This document shows positions 1-11,217 of a stretch of DNA of 36,681 bases, piece after piece. The notes under the pieces are model-generated. The model searched no databases, was not told where the DNA came from, and saw only the letters and a program-made list of their open reading frames with translations. The position numbers and the translations under genes are program-made. The DNA lies in NCBI GenBank assembly GCA_902581695.1, contig CACHOW010000008.1:1-36681 (forward strand), written 5' to 3'. Positions within the stretch are counted from its first letter, which is position 1, and each line of letters starts with the position of its first letter. This stretch comes from an uncultured Pelagibacteraceae bacterium. Its GTDB lineage: Bacteria > Pseudomonadota > Alphaproteobacteria > Pelagibacterales > Pelagibacteraceae.

Positions 1-515
1 GCAGTATATCTAATATAGGAATCTCTTTAAATTATGAATATGATAATTTACATTTTGTTTTTTTATTATTAGTTATTGTCGGTGGTTCTTTTTTTTCAAC
101 CAGCTCTGGTCTGAGATTTATAAAAATATACTCGCTTGTCAAATTCTCATTAAATCAGATACTCTCCTTTAGTAAACCTAGAAATATTTTCATGAATCGG
201 TTATTATTTTCAAGAAAGAATTTTGAAATTAACGAGATAAATAAATATTTTTTATCAATAATAATTTTTATAATCTCTTTATTTACTCTTTCTTCATTAA
301 TAACATTTTCTGGAGTAAATTTTGAAGAGGGATTTAAAATTTCAATTCTAACTTTAATGAACACTGTAAATTCCTCTGCTTATGGTATTGAGGAATTTGA
401 CTTTCAAAATATTCACTTTTTTACTAAATACTGTCTAATTTTATTCATGATTATAGGCAGAATTGAGTTATTAACATTATTGTTGATTATTAAAAAATAC
501 CTTTTTAAAAGTTAA
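1..515 (+). CDS. trkH: TrkH-type potassium uptake membrane protein, C-terminal part (5' truncated by window edge)
   Basis: Frame 3 is open from the window start (SISNIGISLNYEYDNLHFVFLLLVIVGGSFFSTSSGLRFIKIY...) to the stop at 513-515; the GGSFFSTSSGLRFIK motif and hydrophobic segments resemble the TrkH/KtrB C-terminal region. Confidence 0.75.
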   Translation, partial: SISNIGISLNYEYDNLHFVFLLLVIVGGSFFSTSSGLRFIKIYSLVKFSLNQILSFSKPRNIFMNRLLFSRKNFEINEINKYFLSIIIFIISLFTLSSLITFSGVNFEEGFKISILTLMNTVNSSAYGIEEFDFQNIHFFTKYCLILFMIIGRIELLTLLLIIKKYLFKS

Positions 516-545
516 TTTTGTATTATAAAATTAATTTAGATTAAT

Positions 546-622
546 GCGCCCTTAGCTCAGCTGGATAGAGCATCGGTTTTCTAAACCGAGGGTCGGAGGT
601 TCGAATCCTCCAGGGCGCGCCA
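546..622 (+). tRNA. tRNA-Arg (anticodon TCT)
   Basis: Cloverleaf: acceptor gcgccct/agggcgc, D arm agctcagctggatagagc, anticodon stem-loop tcggt-tttctaa-accga, T arm ggaggttcgaatcctcc, encoded CCA at 620-622. Confidence 0.95.
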
Positions 623-774
623 GTTTTGACCAAAATGGGTTTAATGTGACCAATTTTCTATACTGATTTGATTTAATTTTTCTTGCAGTGCTTTTTCTTC
701 CATGCTTAAATTAATAATATTCAAAAGTTATTTTGAATTATTTGTTAACAAATAAATAAACAAGAGGAAGAAAT

Positions 775-1815
775 ATGTTTAAATACTTAAAACAATTAAC
801 TTCTTTAGTTGCTATGATTGCTGTGTTGTTTACTTTTACAACAGAGTCTATGGCTGCTAAAAAATCTAAAACACTTAAAAACACTCAAAAAAAGGGTTTT
901 GTAAGATGTGGAGTATCTCAAGGTCTTCCAGGATTTTCTAATGCTGATGCAGCAGGAAATTGGACTGGTGTTGATGTTGATGTATGTAGAGCGGTAGCTG
1001 CTGCAGTTCTAGGTGATGCAAACAAAGTTAAGTTTACACCACTAAGTGCTAAAGAAAGATTTACAGCTTTAACTTCTGGTGAGATAGATATCTTATCAAG
1101 AAACACAACTTGGACTCTTTCAAGAGATGCTGATATCGGACTTACTTTCGTAGGTGTGAACTTTTACGATGGACAAGGTTTCATGGTAAGAAAAAGTTCA
1201 GGTATTACTTCAACTAGCCAATTCAAAAATGGTATCTCAGCTTGTACAAACATTGGTACAACGACTGAATTAAATATGAGAGACTTCTTTAATTCAAGAG
1301 GAATTTCTTATGAGCCAGTTGCGTTTGAAAAAGCTGACGAAGTTGTAGCTGCTTATGATGCTGGTAGATGTGATACTTACACTACCGATAAATCCGGTTT
1401 AGCTGCTCAAAGAACTAAAATGAAAAACCCTGATGAACATATTGTTCTACCAGAAACTATTTCTAAAGAACCTTTAGGACCAGTTGTAAGACAAGGTGAT
1501 TCAGTATGGGAAGATATCGTAAGATGGTCTTTGAACACTATGATCGAAGCAGAAGAATATGGTATTACTTCAGCTAATGCAGACTCAATGAAAACTTCAG
1601 ACAATCCACAAATCAAAAGACTTGTTGGTGCTGAAGGTGAAATGGGTGCAGCATTTGGTTTAGATAATGAGTGGAACTTAAGAATTATCAAACAAGTTGG
1701 AAACTATGGTGAAAGTTATAAAAGAAATATAGCTGACACTGGTATTTTACCAGACAGAGGTCCAAATGAATTATGGACTAAAGGTGGTATTTTATACGTT
1801 CCACCATCAAGATAA
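775..1815 (+). CDS. aapJ: General L-amino acid ABC transporter, periplasmic substrate-binding protein
   Basis: 346 aa with signal peptide; KGFVRCGVSQGLPGFSNADAAGNWTGVDVDVCRAVAAAVLGD is typical of AapJ; RBS aagaggaag upstream; followed by the permease and ATPase genes. Confidence 0.95.
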   Translation: MFKYLKQLTSLVAMIAVLFTFTTESMAAKKSKTLKNTQKKGFVRCGVSQGLPGFSNADAAGNWTGVDVDVCRAVAAAVLGDANKVKFTPLSAKERFTALTSGEIDILSRNTTWTLSRDADIGLTFVGVNFYDGQGFMVRKSSGITSTSQFKNGISACTNIGTTTELNMRDFFNSRGISYEPVAFEKADEVVAAYDAGRCDTYTTDKSGLAAQRTKMKNPDEHIVLPETISKEPLGPVVRQGDSVWEDIVRWSLNTMIEAEEYGITSANADSMKTSDNPQIKRLVGAEGEMGAAFGLDNEWNLRIIKQVGNYGESYKRNIADTGILPDRGPNELWTKGGILYVPPSR

Positions 1816-1834
1816 TTCAAGTAATAAATTAGTT

Positions 1835-1869
1835 AAAAAGGGCTAGATTTTTCTAGCCCTTTTTTTTTA
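1835..1869 (+). terminator. Rho-independent terminator between aapJ and aapQ
   Basis: Perfect stem aaaagggctaga-tttt-tctagccctttt followed by a T run. Confidence 0.93.
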
Positions 1870-1890
1870 AACTCATATATTATCCACACT

Positions 1891-3042
1891 GTGAATTTTA
1901 AACTTAAAGATATAGGTCCACAATTAATGACAGTTATAGCTGTTGTTCTAGTCTTTGGTTTTTTTACCTACAACGCCCAAGTCAATATGGAAAATAGAGG
2001 TATTGATTTTGGTTATGGATTTTTATCACAAGAATCTTCATTTGATGTTCAATTTTCTTTAATAGAGTACGATGGTTCACATTCATATTTTAGAGCTTAT
2101 TTAGTTGGCCTCTTAAATACTATACTTGTTTCTGTTATTGGAATTATCCTTGCCACAATACTTGGAGTGCTAGTTGGTATAGCAAGATTATCACCTAACT
2201 ATTTGATTAATAAATTTGCGGCTTTTTATGTAGAATTTTTTAGAAACATCCCATTGCTCTTGCAAATATTTTTTTGGTATTTTGCAGCCTTAAGAGCCTT
2301 GCCACTACCTCAGGATGCTGAAGCAATGTTTGGAATTTCATTTCTGACCATAAAAGGTCTTTTTGTTCCTGCTTTCATCTGGGAAAATTTTAACATTTTC
2401 TTTTATTCAATAGTTGCAGCAATTGTTGCAATAATCGTTATTCGTATTCATGCTAAAAAAGTACAAGAGACCCAAGGTAAACAAATACCAGTTTTATTAA
2501 TATCTGTTGGTTTAATTTTTATCTTACCTCTTTTAAGTTTTTTAATCGGTGGTGTAAGATTATCATTTGAAGTTCCTGTTTTAAAACAACTAGCAACAAC
2601 ATCCTTTATTTATGAAGGTGGAGTAAGTTTGCCACCTGAATTAATTGCTTTGGCATTATCTTTATCTTTATATACCGCAACTTTTATAGCTGAATGTGTA
2701 AGAGCTGGAATTCAAGGTGTTGGTAAAGGTCAAAAAGAAGCTGCAGCATCTATTGGTCTCACACAAAATCAGGTGCTTAAACTGGTAGTGATGCCACAAG
2801 CTTTAAGAATAATAATTCCACCTACAACAAACCAGTACCTTAATCTTACGAAAAATTCTTCATTAGCTGCTGCAATAGCATACCCTGATTTAGTATTAGT
2901 TTTTGCTGGAACAGCTCTTATGCAAACTGGTAAGGCAATTGAAATAGTATCTATCACTATGTTTACTTACTTATCTTTAAGTATTTCAATTTCATTATTT
3001 ATGAATTGGTACAATAATAAAATAGCAATAACAGAAAAATAA
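1891..3042 (+). CDS. aapQ: General L-amino acid ABC transporter permease (GTG start)
   Basis: 383 aa with multiple TM segments; EAA-type loop EAAASIGLTQNQVLKLVVMPQALRIIIPP; position after aapJ. Confidence 0.93.
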   Translation: MNFKLKDIGPQLMTVIAVVLVFGFFTYNAQVNMENRGIDFGYGFLSQESSFDVQFSLIEYDGSHSYFRAYLVGLLNTILVSVIGIILATILGVLVGIARLSPNYLINKFAAFYVEFFRNIPLLLQIFFWYFAALRALPLPQDAEAMFGISFLTIKGLFVPAFIWENFNIFFYSIVAAIVAIIVIRIHAKKVQETQGKQIPVLLISVGLIFILPLLSFLIGGVRLSFEVPVLKQLATTSFIYEGGVSLPPELIALALSLSLYTATFIAECVRAGIQGVGKGQKEAAASIGLTQNQVLKLVVMPQALRIIIPPTTNQYLNLTKNSSLAAAIAYPDLVLVFAGTALMQTGKAIEIVSITMFTYLSLSISISLFMNWYNNKIAITEK

Positions 3043-4484
3043 TGTCTAAAATAAATTTTTTAAAACCAGATAAATCTAACCTTTATACTTTTTTATATTT
3101 AGGCTCTTTTTTGTTTTTTGTTAGTGTTTTGGATGTACTTTTAAACTCTTTTTTTAGTTTAAATTTAACAGGTTTTTTACCTGGTTTTTTAAGTTTTTTA
3201 TTGCCGTTAATTCTTGGCTTTATTGGTCTTTATTTTATAAGAATTGAATTAAGCGGTATTAAACAATTAGATTTATTAAACAAGCATATTAACACTAACA
3301 ATTTTAATGCTGTTTTATCTCTATTAATCATATTCATAATTCTAAAATCAATTCCACCTATATTAAGTTGGTTTTTTATAGATGCTAGTTTTGCGGGTGA
3401 CTCAAAAGACGTTTGTACCGGCACAGGTGCATGTTGGACTTATATAAAAGTTTGGATGAGAAGATTCATGTATGGAATGTATCCAAATGGAGAACAATGG
3501 AGAATAAATTTATCTTTTATAGCTTTAGCTTTACTTGGTTCAGTTGGTTATTTTGCAACTGACAGATTTAAAAAATACTTAACTCTTTATTATGTTGTTA
3601 TTTATCCTTTTATTGCTTTCCTATTTATCTTTTTCTTCATATCAGGTGGTCCAGTATTCTTTGATTTTTCATATGGAATAATTGCTGCAATTCTATCCAT
3701 CATTATTGGTTTCTTTATTCCTAGTAAATTTAAGTTTTATTACTTCTTAATAGTTCCTTTTGCTCTTTACGTTTTATTAAAATATTTTATTTTTTACGAA
3801 GAATTAATTGAACTAGGAAAATTAGATGGTTTAAACTGGGTAGAAACTGGTGCTTGGGGTGGTTTATCATTAACATTTATAATTTCTTTCTTCTGTTTAA
3901 TTTTTTGCTTTCCAATAGGTATGGCTTTCGCACTTGGAAGAAGATCTGGATTTCCTTTAATTAGATACATATCCATAGGCTTTATTGAATTTTGGAGAGG
4001 CGTTCCTTTAATCACAGTATTATTCATGTCAGCGGTAATGTTTCCCATGTTTTTACCAGCTGACTTTTTTATTGATAAATTAGTGAGATGTATAATTGCT
4101 ATTTCATTGTTTGAAGCAGCATATGTTGCTGAAGTTATTAGAGGGGGATTGCAAGCTCTTCCTAGAGGACAATACGAAGCTGCAAAATCATTAGGAATGG
4201 GATATTGGAGAATGCACATATTTGTAATTTTACCTCAAGCTCTAAAACTCGTAATTCCAGGAATAGCCAATACATTTTTAGCTTTAGTTAAAGATACACC
4301 ATTGATCTTTGTTGTTGGACTTCTAGAAATAGTGGGAATGTTAAATTTAGCTAAAACAAATCCCGAATGGTTAGGTTTTGCAATGGAAGGCTATGTATTT
4401 GCAGCAATAATTTTCTGGATTATTTGTTACGCAATGAGTAAATATAGTTATAATTTAGAACAAAAATATAAAACAGATCGTTAA
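3042..4484 (+). CDS. aapM: General L-amino acid ABC transporter permease
   Basis: 480 aa; [32 protein letters not shown] overlaps the aapQ stop. Confidence 0.93.
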   Translation: MSKINFLKPDKSNLYTFLYLGSFLFFVSVLDVLLNSFFSLNLTGFLPGFLSFLLPLILGFIGLYFIRIELSGIKQLDLLNKHINTNNFNAVLSLLIIFIILKSIPPILSWFFIDASFAGDSKDVCTGTGACWTYIKVWMRRFMYGMYPNGEQWRINLSFIALALLGSVGYFATDRFKKYLTLYYVVIYPFIAFLFIFFFISGGPVFFDFSYGIIAAILSIIIGFFIPSKFKFYYFLIVPFALYVLLKYFIFYEELIELGKLDGLNWVETGAWGGLSLTFIISFFCLIFCFPIGMAFALGRRSGFPLIRYISIGFIEFWRGVPLITVLFMSAVMFPMFLPADFFIDKLVRCIIAISLFEAAYVAEVIRGGLQALPRGQYEAAKSLGMGYWRMHIFVILPQALKLVIPGIANTFLALVKDTPLIFVVGLLEIVGMLNLAKTNPEWLGFAMEGYVFAAIIFWIICYAMSKYSYNLEQKYKTDR

Positions 4485-4489
4485 ATAAT

Positions 4490-5224
4490 ATGTCAGATAA
4501 TATAATCCAAATAAATAATATGAATAAATGGTTTGGAGATTTTCAAGTTTTAAAAGGTATTAACTTAGAAGTTAAACCAAAACAAAAAATTGTTGTTTGT
4601 GGTCCTTCTGGTTCGGGCAAGTCTACATTAATAAGATGTATAAATAGACTAGAAGAACATCAAGAGGGTGATATCATAGTTGATGGAACTGAATTAACAG
4701 AGGATACAAAAAATATAGAACAAATAAGAGCAGAGGTTGGAATGGTGTTTCAACAATTTAACTTATTTCCACATTTATCAATTCTTGATAATTGCACATT
4801 AGCTCCAATTTGGGTTAAAAAAATGCCAAAGAAAGAAGCTGAGGAATTAGCGCTTAAACACTTAGAAAGAGTACAAATATTAGATCAAGCTCAAAAATAT
4901 CCAGGACAATTATCTGGTGGTCAACAACAAAGAGTAGCTATAGCTAGAGCCTTGTGTATGGAGCCAAAAATAATGCTTTTTGATGAACCAACTTCAGCAC
5001 TAGATCCTGAAATGATTAAAGAGGTACTTGATGTAATGGTTAATTTAGCGAAACAAGGGATGACCATGATAGTAGTTACTCATGAAATGGGCTTTGCAAA
5101 AGAAGTTGCTGATCAAATGATATTCATGGATGAAGGAATGATAGTAGAAAAGGCTGACACCAAGGAATTTTTTGCTAATCCAAAGAGTGATAGAACCAAA
5201 CTTTTTCTAAGTCAAATACTATAG
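4490..5224 (+). CDS. aapP: General L-amino acid ABC transporter ATP-binding protein
   Basis: Walker [10 protein letters not shown], signature LSGGQQQR, Walker [15 protein letters not shown]. Confidence 0.95.
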   Translation: MSDNIIQINNMNKWFGDFQVLKGINLEVKPKQKIVVCGPSGSGKSTLIRCINRLEEHQEGDIIVDGTELTEDTKNIEQIRAEVGMVFQQFNLFPHLSILDNCTLAPIWVKKMPKKEAEELALKHLERVQILDQAQKYPGQLSGGQQQRVAIARALCMEPKIMLFDEPTSALDPEMIKEVLDVMVNLAKQGMTMIVVTHEMGFAKEVADQMIFMDEGMIVEKADTKEFFANPKSDRTKLFLSQIL

Positions 5225-5389
5225 TCAATAGTAATTACAAGGAATATTTCTCAAATAAGGCCTTAAGTATTTCTTGACATATTTCTCATATAGCTGGTTT
5301 TTCCTAAAAAAATAAAAAAAATTGTAGTTGCAGTAGGTATTAAAAACTAGTTGAATAAGTTTTTAAAAATAAAATTAAGAGGGGTCTTA

Positions 5390-5761
5390 ATGGAAGATAA
5401 TTTTAACAAGCATCTAGGCAATAAGCTTAAGATGAGAAGATTGGCTTTAGGGTTAACTCAAACTAAGGTAGCAAAAGCAATCAATGTAACATTTCAACAG
5501 ATACAAAAATATGAAAAAGGTACTAATGGTGTAAGTTCGATAAGATTATTACAACTATCAAATTATTTAAAAGTTCCAATTAACTATTTTTTTGAAGATT
5601 TTCCAGAATATCTTTTAAATTTAGAAAAATCAAAAGAAGGACATTTAAATGTCAATTATAATTTTTTAGTTAAAATTTATTCTGAACTTACGGAGGATCA
5701 AAAAATTAAATTTAGTAAATCTCTACAAACTTCAAATCAGAATCTTATTAAAACAGGTTGA
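5390..5761 (+). CDS. XRE/Cro-type HTH transcriptional regulator
   Basis: LGNKLKMRRLALGLTQTKVAKAINVTFQQIQKYEKGTNGVSSIRLLQLSNYLKVPINYFF; the ATG at 5390 has an agaggg RBS, preferred over the track start at 5351. Confidence 0.9.
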   Translation: MEDNFNKHLGNKLKMRRLALGLTQTKVAKAINVTFQQIQKYEKGTNGVSSIRLLQLSNYLKVPINYFFEDFPEYLLNLEKSKEGHLNVNYNFLVKIYSELTEDQKIKFSKSLQTSNQNLIKTG

Positions 5762-5763
5762 TT

Positions 5764-5839
5764 TGGCTCCTCGGGCAGGACTCGAACCTGCGACCAATTG
5801 ATTAACAGTCAACTGCTCTACCAACTGAGCTACCGAGGA
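5764..5839 (-). tRNA. tRNA-Asn (anticodon GTT)
   Basis: Reverse complement TCCTCGGTAGCTCAGTTGGTAGAGCAGTTGACTGTTAATCAATTGGTCGCAGGTTCGAGTCCTGCCCGAGGAGCCA folds as a cloverleaf with anticodon loop CTGTTAA. Confidence 0.96.
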
Positions 5840-5890
5840 ATATTAAAAATCTCAACTTACTTTCTTTTAAGACTAAAACAAGATTTTTTT

Positions 5891-5964
5891 TGGAGGCAAC
5901 GCCCGGAATCGAACCGGGATACAAGGATTTGCAATCCTCTGCGTAACCATTCCGCCACGTTGCC
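5891..5964 (-). tRNA. tRNA-Cys (anticodon GCA)
   Basis: Reverse complement GGCAACGTGGCGGAATGGTTACGCAGAGGATTGCAAATCCTTGTATCCCGGTTCGATTCCGGGCGTTGCCTCCA; anticodon loop TTGCAAA. Confidence 0.96.
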
Positions 5965-6084
5965 GGATGTTTTAGTAGATAGCTACAAGGAGTTTTATAT
6001 AAAATATTTGTAATTAGTCTATCAAATAACGATTTAATTTGATTATTGTTAATTTAAATTAATAAATTATAAACTACTTAATCC

Positions 6085-8712
6085 ATGAATAGTGATAAAT
6101 ATATACATTCTGAAGTAGAAGATAATATTTATTCATATTGGGAAAAAAACGAATTATTTAAACCCAAAAAAAATTCAAAAAAATACTCAATTGTTATTCC
6201 ACCACCCAATGTAACAGGAAGCTTGCATATGGGTCATGCTCTAAATAATTCCATTCAAGATCTTTTAGTTCGTTATTATCGAATGAATAATTACGAAACT
6301 CTGTGGCAACCAGGAACTGATCATGCAGGAATAGCCACTCAAGCTCTTGTTGAAAAAAAACTTGAAAAAGAGAATTTAAAAAAAAATGATTTAGGTAGAG
6401 AAAAATTTATTGAAAAAGTGTGGGAATGGAAAAATCAATATGGGGACATTATTATTAATCAGCTTAAAAAGCTTGGATGCTCATGTGATTGGTCTAGAAA
6501 CGCTTTTACAATGGATGAAAATCTATCAAAATCAGTAGTAAAAGTTTTTGTTGAACTACATAAAAAAAAATTAATTTATAAAGCAGAAAAATTGGTCAAT
6601 TGGGACACAGTTTTAAAAACAGCAATATCCGATCTAGAGGTTGATCAAAGGGAAATGAACTCAAAGATCTACTATATTAGATATCCAATAGATAATTCAT
6701 CAGATTTTATAACTATTGCAACTACAAGACCTGAAACAATGCTTGGTGATACAGCTATTGCTGTTAATCCAAAAGATAAGCGGTTTAAAAAGTATGTGGG
6801 TAAAACTGTCACTATCCCAATTGTAGGTAGAAAAATAAAAATTATAAAAGACAATTACGCAGATCCAGAGCAAGGAACTGGTGCATTAAAAATTACTCCA
6901 GCTCATGATTTTAATGATTATGATGTTGGACAAAGAAATAAGCTTGAAATTATTAATGTGTTCACCGAAGAAGGTAAAATTAATAATAATGCACCTAGTG
7001 ATTATGTTGGATTAGATAGATTTGAAGCACGTAAAAAAATTTTAAATGAGTTAAAAGAAAAAGATTTTTTTGTTAAAGAAGAAAACATTAAAAATAAAGT
7101 GCCATATGGGGATAGATCAAATTCAGTTATTGAACCTTTTTTAACAGAGCAATGGTTTGTAAATGCAAAAAAATTATCTGTTAAAGCTAAGCAAATAGTT
7201 AAATCAAAAAAAACAAATTTCTTTCCAGAAAATTGGTCAAAGACTTATTTTCAATGGATGAATAATATTGAGCCTTGGTGTATTTCTAGACAACTTTGGT
7301 GGGGCCATCAAATACCAGCTTGGTATGGTCCTAATAAAAAAATCTTTGTTGCAACTAATGAAACTGATGCAAAAAAACAAGCTAAAAAGTTTTATAAAAG
7401 AGATGTAATAATTACAAGAGATCCTGACGTATTAGATACTTGGTTTTCATCTGGTTTATGGCCTTTTGCAACATTAGGTTGGCCTGATAATAAAGATTTT
7501 GTTAAGAAATTTTATCCAACAACAGTTTTAGTTACCGGTTTTGATATTATCTTTTTTTGGGTTGCTAGAATGATGATGTTTGGAATGGAGTTTTTAAACA
7601 AAGAACCATTTAAAGATATTTATGTTCATGCTTTAGTTAGAGACGAAAAAGGTCAAAAAATGTCTAAGTCAAAAGGAAATGTAATTGATCCATTAGATTT
7701 AATTGAAAAGTATAGTGCAGATGCTTTAAGATTTACTCTTCTTTCAATGGCATCACCAGGAACAGATGTGAAACTTTCAGAAGATAGAGTTAAGGGGTAT
7801 AGGAATTTTTTAAATAAATTATGGAATGCTAATAATTTTTTAATTACCAATAAATGTGATTTTAACAAAACTGATAAAGTTCCTAAAACTACACTAAATA
7901 TTAATAAATGGATATATTCAGAACTAATTCAAACCAAAGATAAAATTGAGAAAAATCTTAAAGATTACCGATTTGATGAAGCAGCAAAAAATGCCTACCA
8001 GTTTGCTTGGCACTCTTATTGCGACTGGTACATTGAACTTTCAAAGACTATTCTGTTTTCAGATGATGAAAAATCTAAAAAAGAGGTAAAAGAAGTATCA
8101 GCTTATATTTTTAAACAAATACTTGTTATTCTTCATCCATTTATTCCATTTGTTACTGAGAAAATCTGGTTAAAAAATAAATTTGATAAATCAGATAAGA
8201 ATTTCTTAATGCACACTAATTGGCCAGCGGGAAAAGCCAAGAAAGATCAATCTATGAAAGATGTAGAAAGTATTATCAATGTCATTTCTGAACTAAGATC
8301 CTTTAAAAATGAGCTAAATGTTAACCCAGGTTCATTTATTGATATTTCAATTAATAAAATTGCTAAAAAAAATAAAACATTAATGACCAATAATGAAATT
8401 ATTCTTAAAAAGCTTGGTCGTATCAATAATTTCTATGATAAAGATCAAGAAAAACCATCAGCTACATTGGTTATATCTGGCGACATATTTAAGATCTATT
8501 TTGATGAAAACGTAGATTTAAATCTAATAAAAGAAAACTTAGTTAAAAGACAGAACAAATATCAAGAGGAAATGGACAAAATATCTCAACGATTATCTAA
8601 CAAAGGATTTACCGATAGAGCTCCAAAAAATATTGTTGAACAAGAGAAAACTAACTATAGTAATTTAAAAAATGATATCAAAAAAATATCATTAACAATT
8701 GAAAGTTTATAA
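6085..8712 (+). CDS. valS: Valyl-tRNA synthetase
   Basis: 875 aa class I aa[18 protein letters not shown] (HIGH-type), KMSKSKGN (KMSKS), C-terminal coiled coil. Confidence 0.97.
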   Translation: MNSDKYIHSEVEDNIYSYWEKNELFKPKKNSKKYSIVIPPPNVTGSLHMGHALNNSIQDLLVRYYRMNNYETLWQPGTDHAGIATQALVEKKLEKENLKKNDLGREKFIEKVWEWKNQYGDIIINQLKKLGCSCDWSRNAFTMDENLSKSVVKVFVELHKKKLIYKAEKLVNWDTVLKTAISDLEVDQREMNSKIYYIRYPIDNSSDFITIATTRPETMLGDTAIAVNPKDKRFKKYVGKTVTIPIVGRKIKIIKDNYADPEQGTGALKITPAHDFNDYDVGQRNKLEIINVFTEEGKINNNAPSDYVGLDRFEARKKILNELKEKDFFVKEENIKNKVPYGDRSNSVIEPFLTEQWFVNAKKLSVKAKQIVKSKKTNFFPENWSKTYFQWMNNIEPWCISRQLWWGHQIPAWYGPNKKIFVATNETDAKKQAKKFYKRDVIITRDPDVLDTWFSSGLWPFATLGWPDNKDFVKKFYPTTVLVTGFDIIFFWVARMMMFGMEFLNKEPFKDIYVHALVRDEKGQKMSKSKGNVIDPLDLIEKYSADALRFTLLSMASPGTDVKLSEDRVKGYRNFLNKLWNANNFLITNKCDFNKTDKVPKTTLNINKWIYSELIQTKDKIEKNLKDYRFDEAAKNAYQFAWHSYCDWYIELSKTILFSDDEKSKKEVKEVSAYIFKQILVILHPFIPFVTEKIWLKNKFDKSDKNFLMHTNWPAGKAKKDQSMKDVESIINVISELRSFKNELNVNPGSFIDISINKIAKKNKTLMTNNEIILKKLGRINNFYDKDQEKPSATLVISGDIFKIYFDENVDLNLIKENLVKRQNKYQEEMDKISQRLSNKGFTDRAPKNIVEQEKTNYSNLKNDIKKISLTIESL

Positions 8713-10430
8713 TGCGGAAGTTTAATAAGAAGAAATTACCTAGTAGACACACATCATTAGGTGCTGATAGAGCGCCACATAGATCATTTTATTATGCAAT
8801 GGGTGAAACTGAGAAAGATGTTTCAAAACCTTTTGTAGGCGTTGTATCTACATGGAATGAGGCTGCTCCTTGTAATATTGCCCTTATGAGACAAGCACAA
8901 TCGGTTAAAAAAGGTGTAAGAGCCTTTGGTGGAACTCCGAGAGAATTTTGTACAATTACGGTTACTGACGGTATTGCTATGGGTCATGAAGGAATGAAAT
9001 CTTCATTAATCTCTAGAGAAGTAATAGCAGATAGTGCTGAACTTACTGTTAGAGGTCATTGTTATGATGCATTAGTGGGTATCGCAGGTTGTGATAAATC
9101 TTTACCAGGTTTGATGATGTCGATGGTTCGATTAAATGTTCCAAGTGTTTTTATTTATGGAGGATCAATACTACCAGGAAAATATAAAGGTAAAGATGTA
9201 ACTGTTGTAGATGTTTTTGAAGCGGTTGGAAAACATTCATCAGGGCAAATGTCAGCAAAAGAATTAAGAAAATTAGAATTAGTTGCATGTCCAAGTGCAG
9301 GTGCTTGTGGTGGTCAATTCACTGCAAATACTATGGCCTGCGTATCAGAAGCTATTGGTTTAGCTTTACCTTATTCAGCAGGAACTCCTGCTCCTTATGA
9401 AGAAAGAGATAAATATGCAAAATTAAGCGGTAAAATGGTAATGGAATTATTAGCTAAAAAAATTAAACCAAGAGATATTGTTACAAGAAAAGCTTTAGAA
9501 AATGCTGCAACAATTGTTGCTGCAACAGGTGGCTCAACAAATGCGGCTTTACATTTACCAGCAATTGCAAATGAAGCAGGAATTAAATTTGATTTAATGG
9601 ATGTTGCAAAAATATTTAAAAAAACTCCTTATCTTGCTGATTTAAAACCAGGTGGAAAATATGTTGCGAAAGACATGTGGTTAGCAGGTGGTGTGCCAAT
9701 GCTTTTAAAAACTCTTTATGATGGTGGTTATATTCATGGTGACTGTATGACAGTGACTGGTAAAACTATGAAAGAAAATTTAAGAGGAATTAAGTTTAAT
9801 CCAAAACAAAAAGTTTTAAGAGCTTATAATAGACCCTTATCACCAGATGGTGGTGTGGTCGGGCTTAAAGGTAATTTAGCTCCAAACGGAGGAATTGTAA
9901 AAATTGCAGGTCTTAAAAAATTACAATTTACTGGAAGAGCAAGATGTTTTGATAATGAAGAAAGCGCAATGAAAGCTGTTCAAAGTAAAAAATACAAAGA
10001 TGGTGATGTAATCATTATTAGATACGAAGGCCCAGTAGGCGGACCAGGTATGAGAGAGATGCTTTCAACGACCGGTGCTATTTATGGTCAAGGTAAAGGA
10101 GAGAAAGTTGCTTTAATAACTGATGGAAGATTTTCAGGAGCAACGAGAGGTTTTTGTGTTGGTCACGTTGGTCCAGAGGCAGCTTTAGGTGGACCTATCG
10201 CTTTATTACGTAATGGAGATGTAATTGATATTGATGCTAAAAAAGGAACAATTAATGTTCGATTAACTAGGGCTCAATTATCTTCAAGAAAAAGAAAATG
10301 GAAGGCTAGAAAATCTGATTTTGGATCAGGCACACTTTGGAAATATGCTCAAACAGTTGGACCTGCTTATTTAGGGGCACCGACTCATCCAGGTAAGAAA
10401 AAAGAAGTTAAAGAATATTCAAAAATTTGA
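8712..10430 (+). CDS. ilvD: Dihydroxy-acid dehydratase
   Basis: 572 aa; [68 protein letters not shown]. Confidence 0.97.
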   Translation: MRKFNKKKLPSRHTSLGADRAPHRSFYYAMGETEKDVSKPFVGVVSTWNEAAPCNIALMRQAQSVKKGVRAFGGTPREFCTITVTDGIAMGHEGMKSSLISREVIADSAELTVRGHCYDALVGIAGCDKSLPGLMMSMVRLNVPSVFIYGGSILPGKYKGKDVTVVDVFEAVGKHSSGQMSAKELRKLELVACPSAGACGGQFTANTMACVSEAIGLALPYSAGTPAPYEERDKYAKLSGKMVMELLAKKIKPRDIVTRKALENAATIVAATGGSTNAALHLPAIANEAGIKFDLMDVAKIFKKTPYLADLKPGGKYVAKDMWLAGGVPMLLKTLYDGGYIHGDCMTVTGKTMKENLRGIKFNPKQKVLRAYNRPLSPDGGVVGLKGNLAPNGGIVKIAGLKKLQFTGRARCFDNEESAMKAVQSKKYKDGDVIIIRYEGPVGGPGMREMLSTTGAIYGQGKGEKVALITDGRFSGATRGFCVGHVGPEAALGGPIALLRNGDVIDIDAKKGTINVRLTRAQLSSRKRKWKARKSDFGSGTLWKYAQTVGPAYLGAPTHPGKKKEVKEYSKI

Positions 10431-10819
10431 TGAAAAAAAATTTTTTAATCATAATTGCAAACTATTATAAAGACATATCGATTGGATTATTGTCCAGTGC
10501 AAAAAGATTTATACCTAAAAATTCAAAATTTAAAGTTATAGAAGTACCTGGTGTTTTTGAAATTCCTGTGACAATTTCAAAGAATATAAAAAAATATGAT
10601 GGATTTATTGCGTTAGGTTGTGTGATAAAAGGCCAAACACCACACTTTGATTTTATATCTCAAGCTTCAACAGATGCTATCATGCAGTTATCTATAGATA
10701 ATAAAAAACCTATAGGTAATGGAATAATTACATGTTTAAACTTGAAACAGGCTAAAATGAGAAAAAAAAAAGGCGCAGAAGCTATGAAAGCTGTTTTGTC
10801 TGTTTTGTCTCAAAAATGA
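10427..10819 (+). CDS. ribH: 6,7-dimethyl-8-ribityllumazine synthase
   Basis: [46 protein letters not shown]. Confidence 0.93.
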   Translation: MMKKNFLIIIANYYKDISIGLLSSAKRFIPKNSKFKVIEVPGVFEIPVTISKNIKKYDGFIALGCVIKGQTPHFDFISQASTDAIMQLSIDNKKPIGNGIITCLNLKQAKMRKKKGAEAMKAVLSVLSQK

Positions 10820-11217
10820 GAACTTCATACAGTCCAAAAAATAATCCACGAGTAATTATTATTCAAAAATTATATGGCAACTTTTTTAATGGAGAATTAG
10901 ATATAACATTTCCCAAACATAGATTTAAAAAATTTATTAAAGATATTGTCCTAGGTACTATTGAAAGAGATGAACTTTTAGTTGAAGAAATAAACAAGAC
11001 TTTTGGAAATAAATTAAATCTTAATACAATGGATAAAGTATCGCAAGTAATTTTAAAATCATCAACTTATGAAATATTATACAAACCTAACTTATCCATT
11101 AATATTATTATTAAAGAATATCTAAATGCTTCTAATTTTTTTTTAGAGACATCTCAAACTAAATATTTGAATGCTTTATTGGATAATACAGCCAATAGAT
11201 TAAGATCTAATAGATGA
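10816..11217 (+). CDS. nusB: Transcription antitermination factor NusB
   Basis: 133 aa; STYEILYKPNLSINIIIKEYLNAS...NALLDNTANRLR NusB-like C-terminus; located between ribH and thiL. Confidence 0.85.
   Translation: MRTSYSPKNNPRVIIIQKLYGNFFNGELDITFPKHRFKKFIKDIVLGTIERDELLVEEINKTFGNKLNLNTMDKVSQVILKSSTYEILYKPNLSINIIIKEYLNASNFFLETSQTKYLNALLDNTANRLRSNR

Noticed and set aside
918-1691. Antisense ORFs of 62 and 94 aa within aapJ
   Set aside because: Fully inside a well-supported coding gene, with no RBS or family signature; the same applies to the other antisense ORFs at 2769, 3230, 3794, 6672, 7653, 12698, 13958, 15573, 15842, 16083, 20319, 29458, 31786, 33406 and 33769.
5798-6013. 71-aa plus-strand ORF
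   Set aside because: Lies antisense across tRNA-Asn and tRNA-Cys; the translation is the familiar spurious tRNA antisense peptide.
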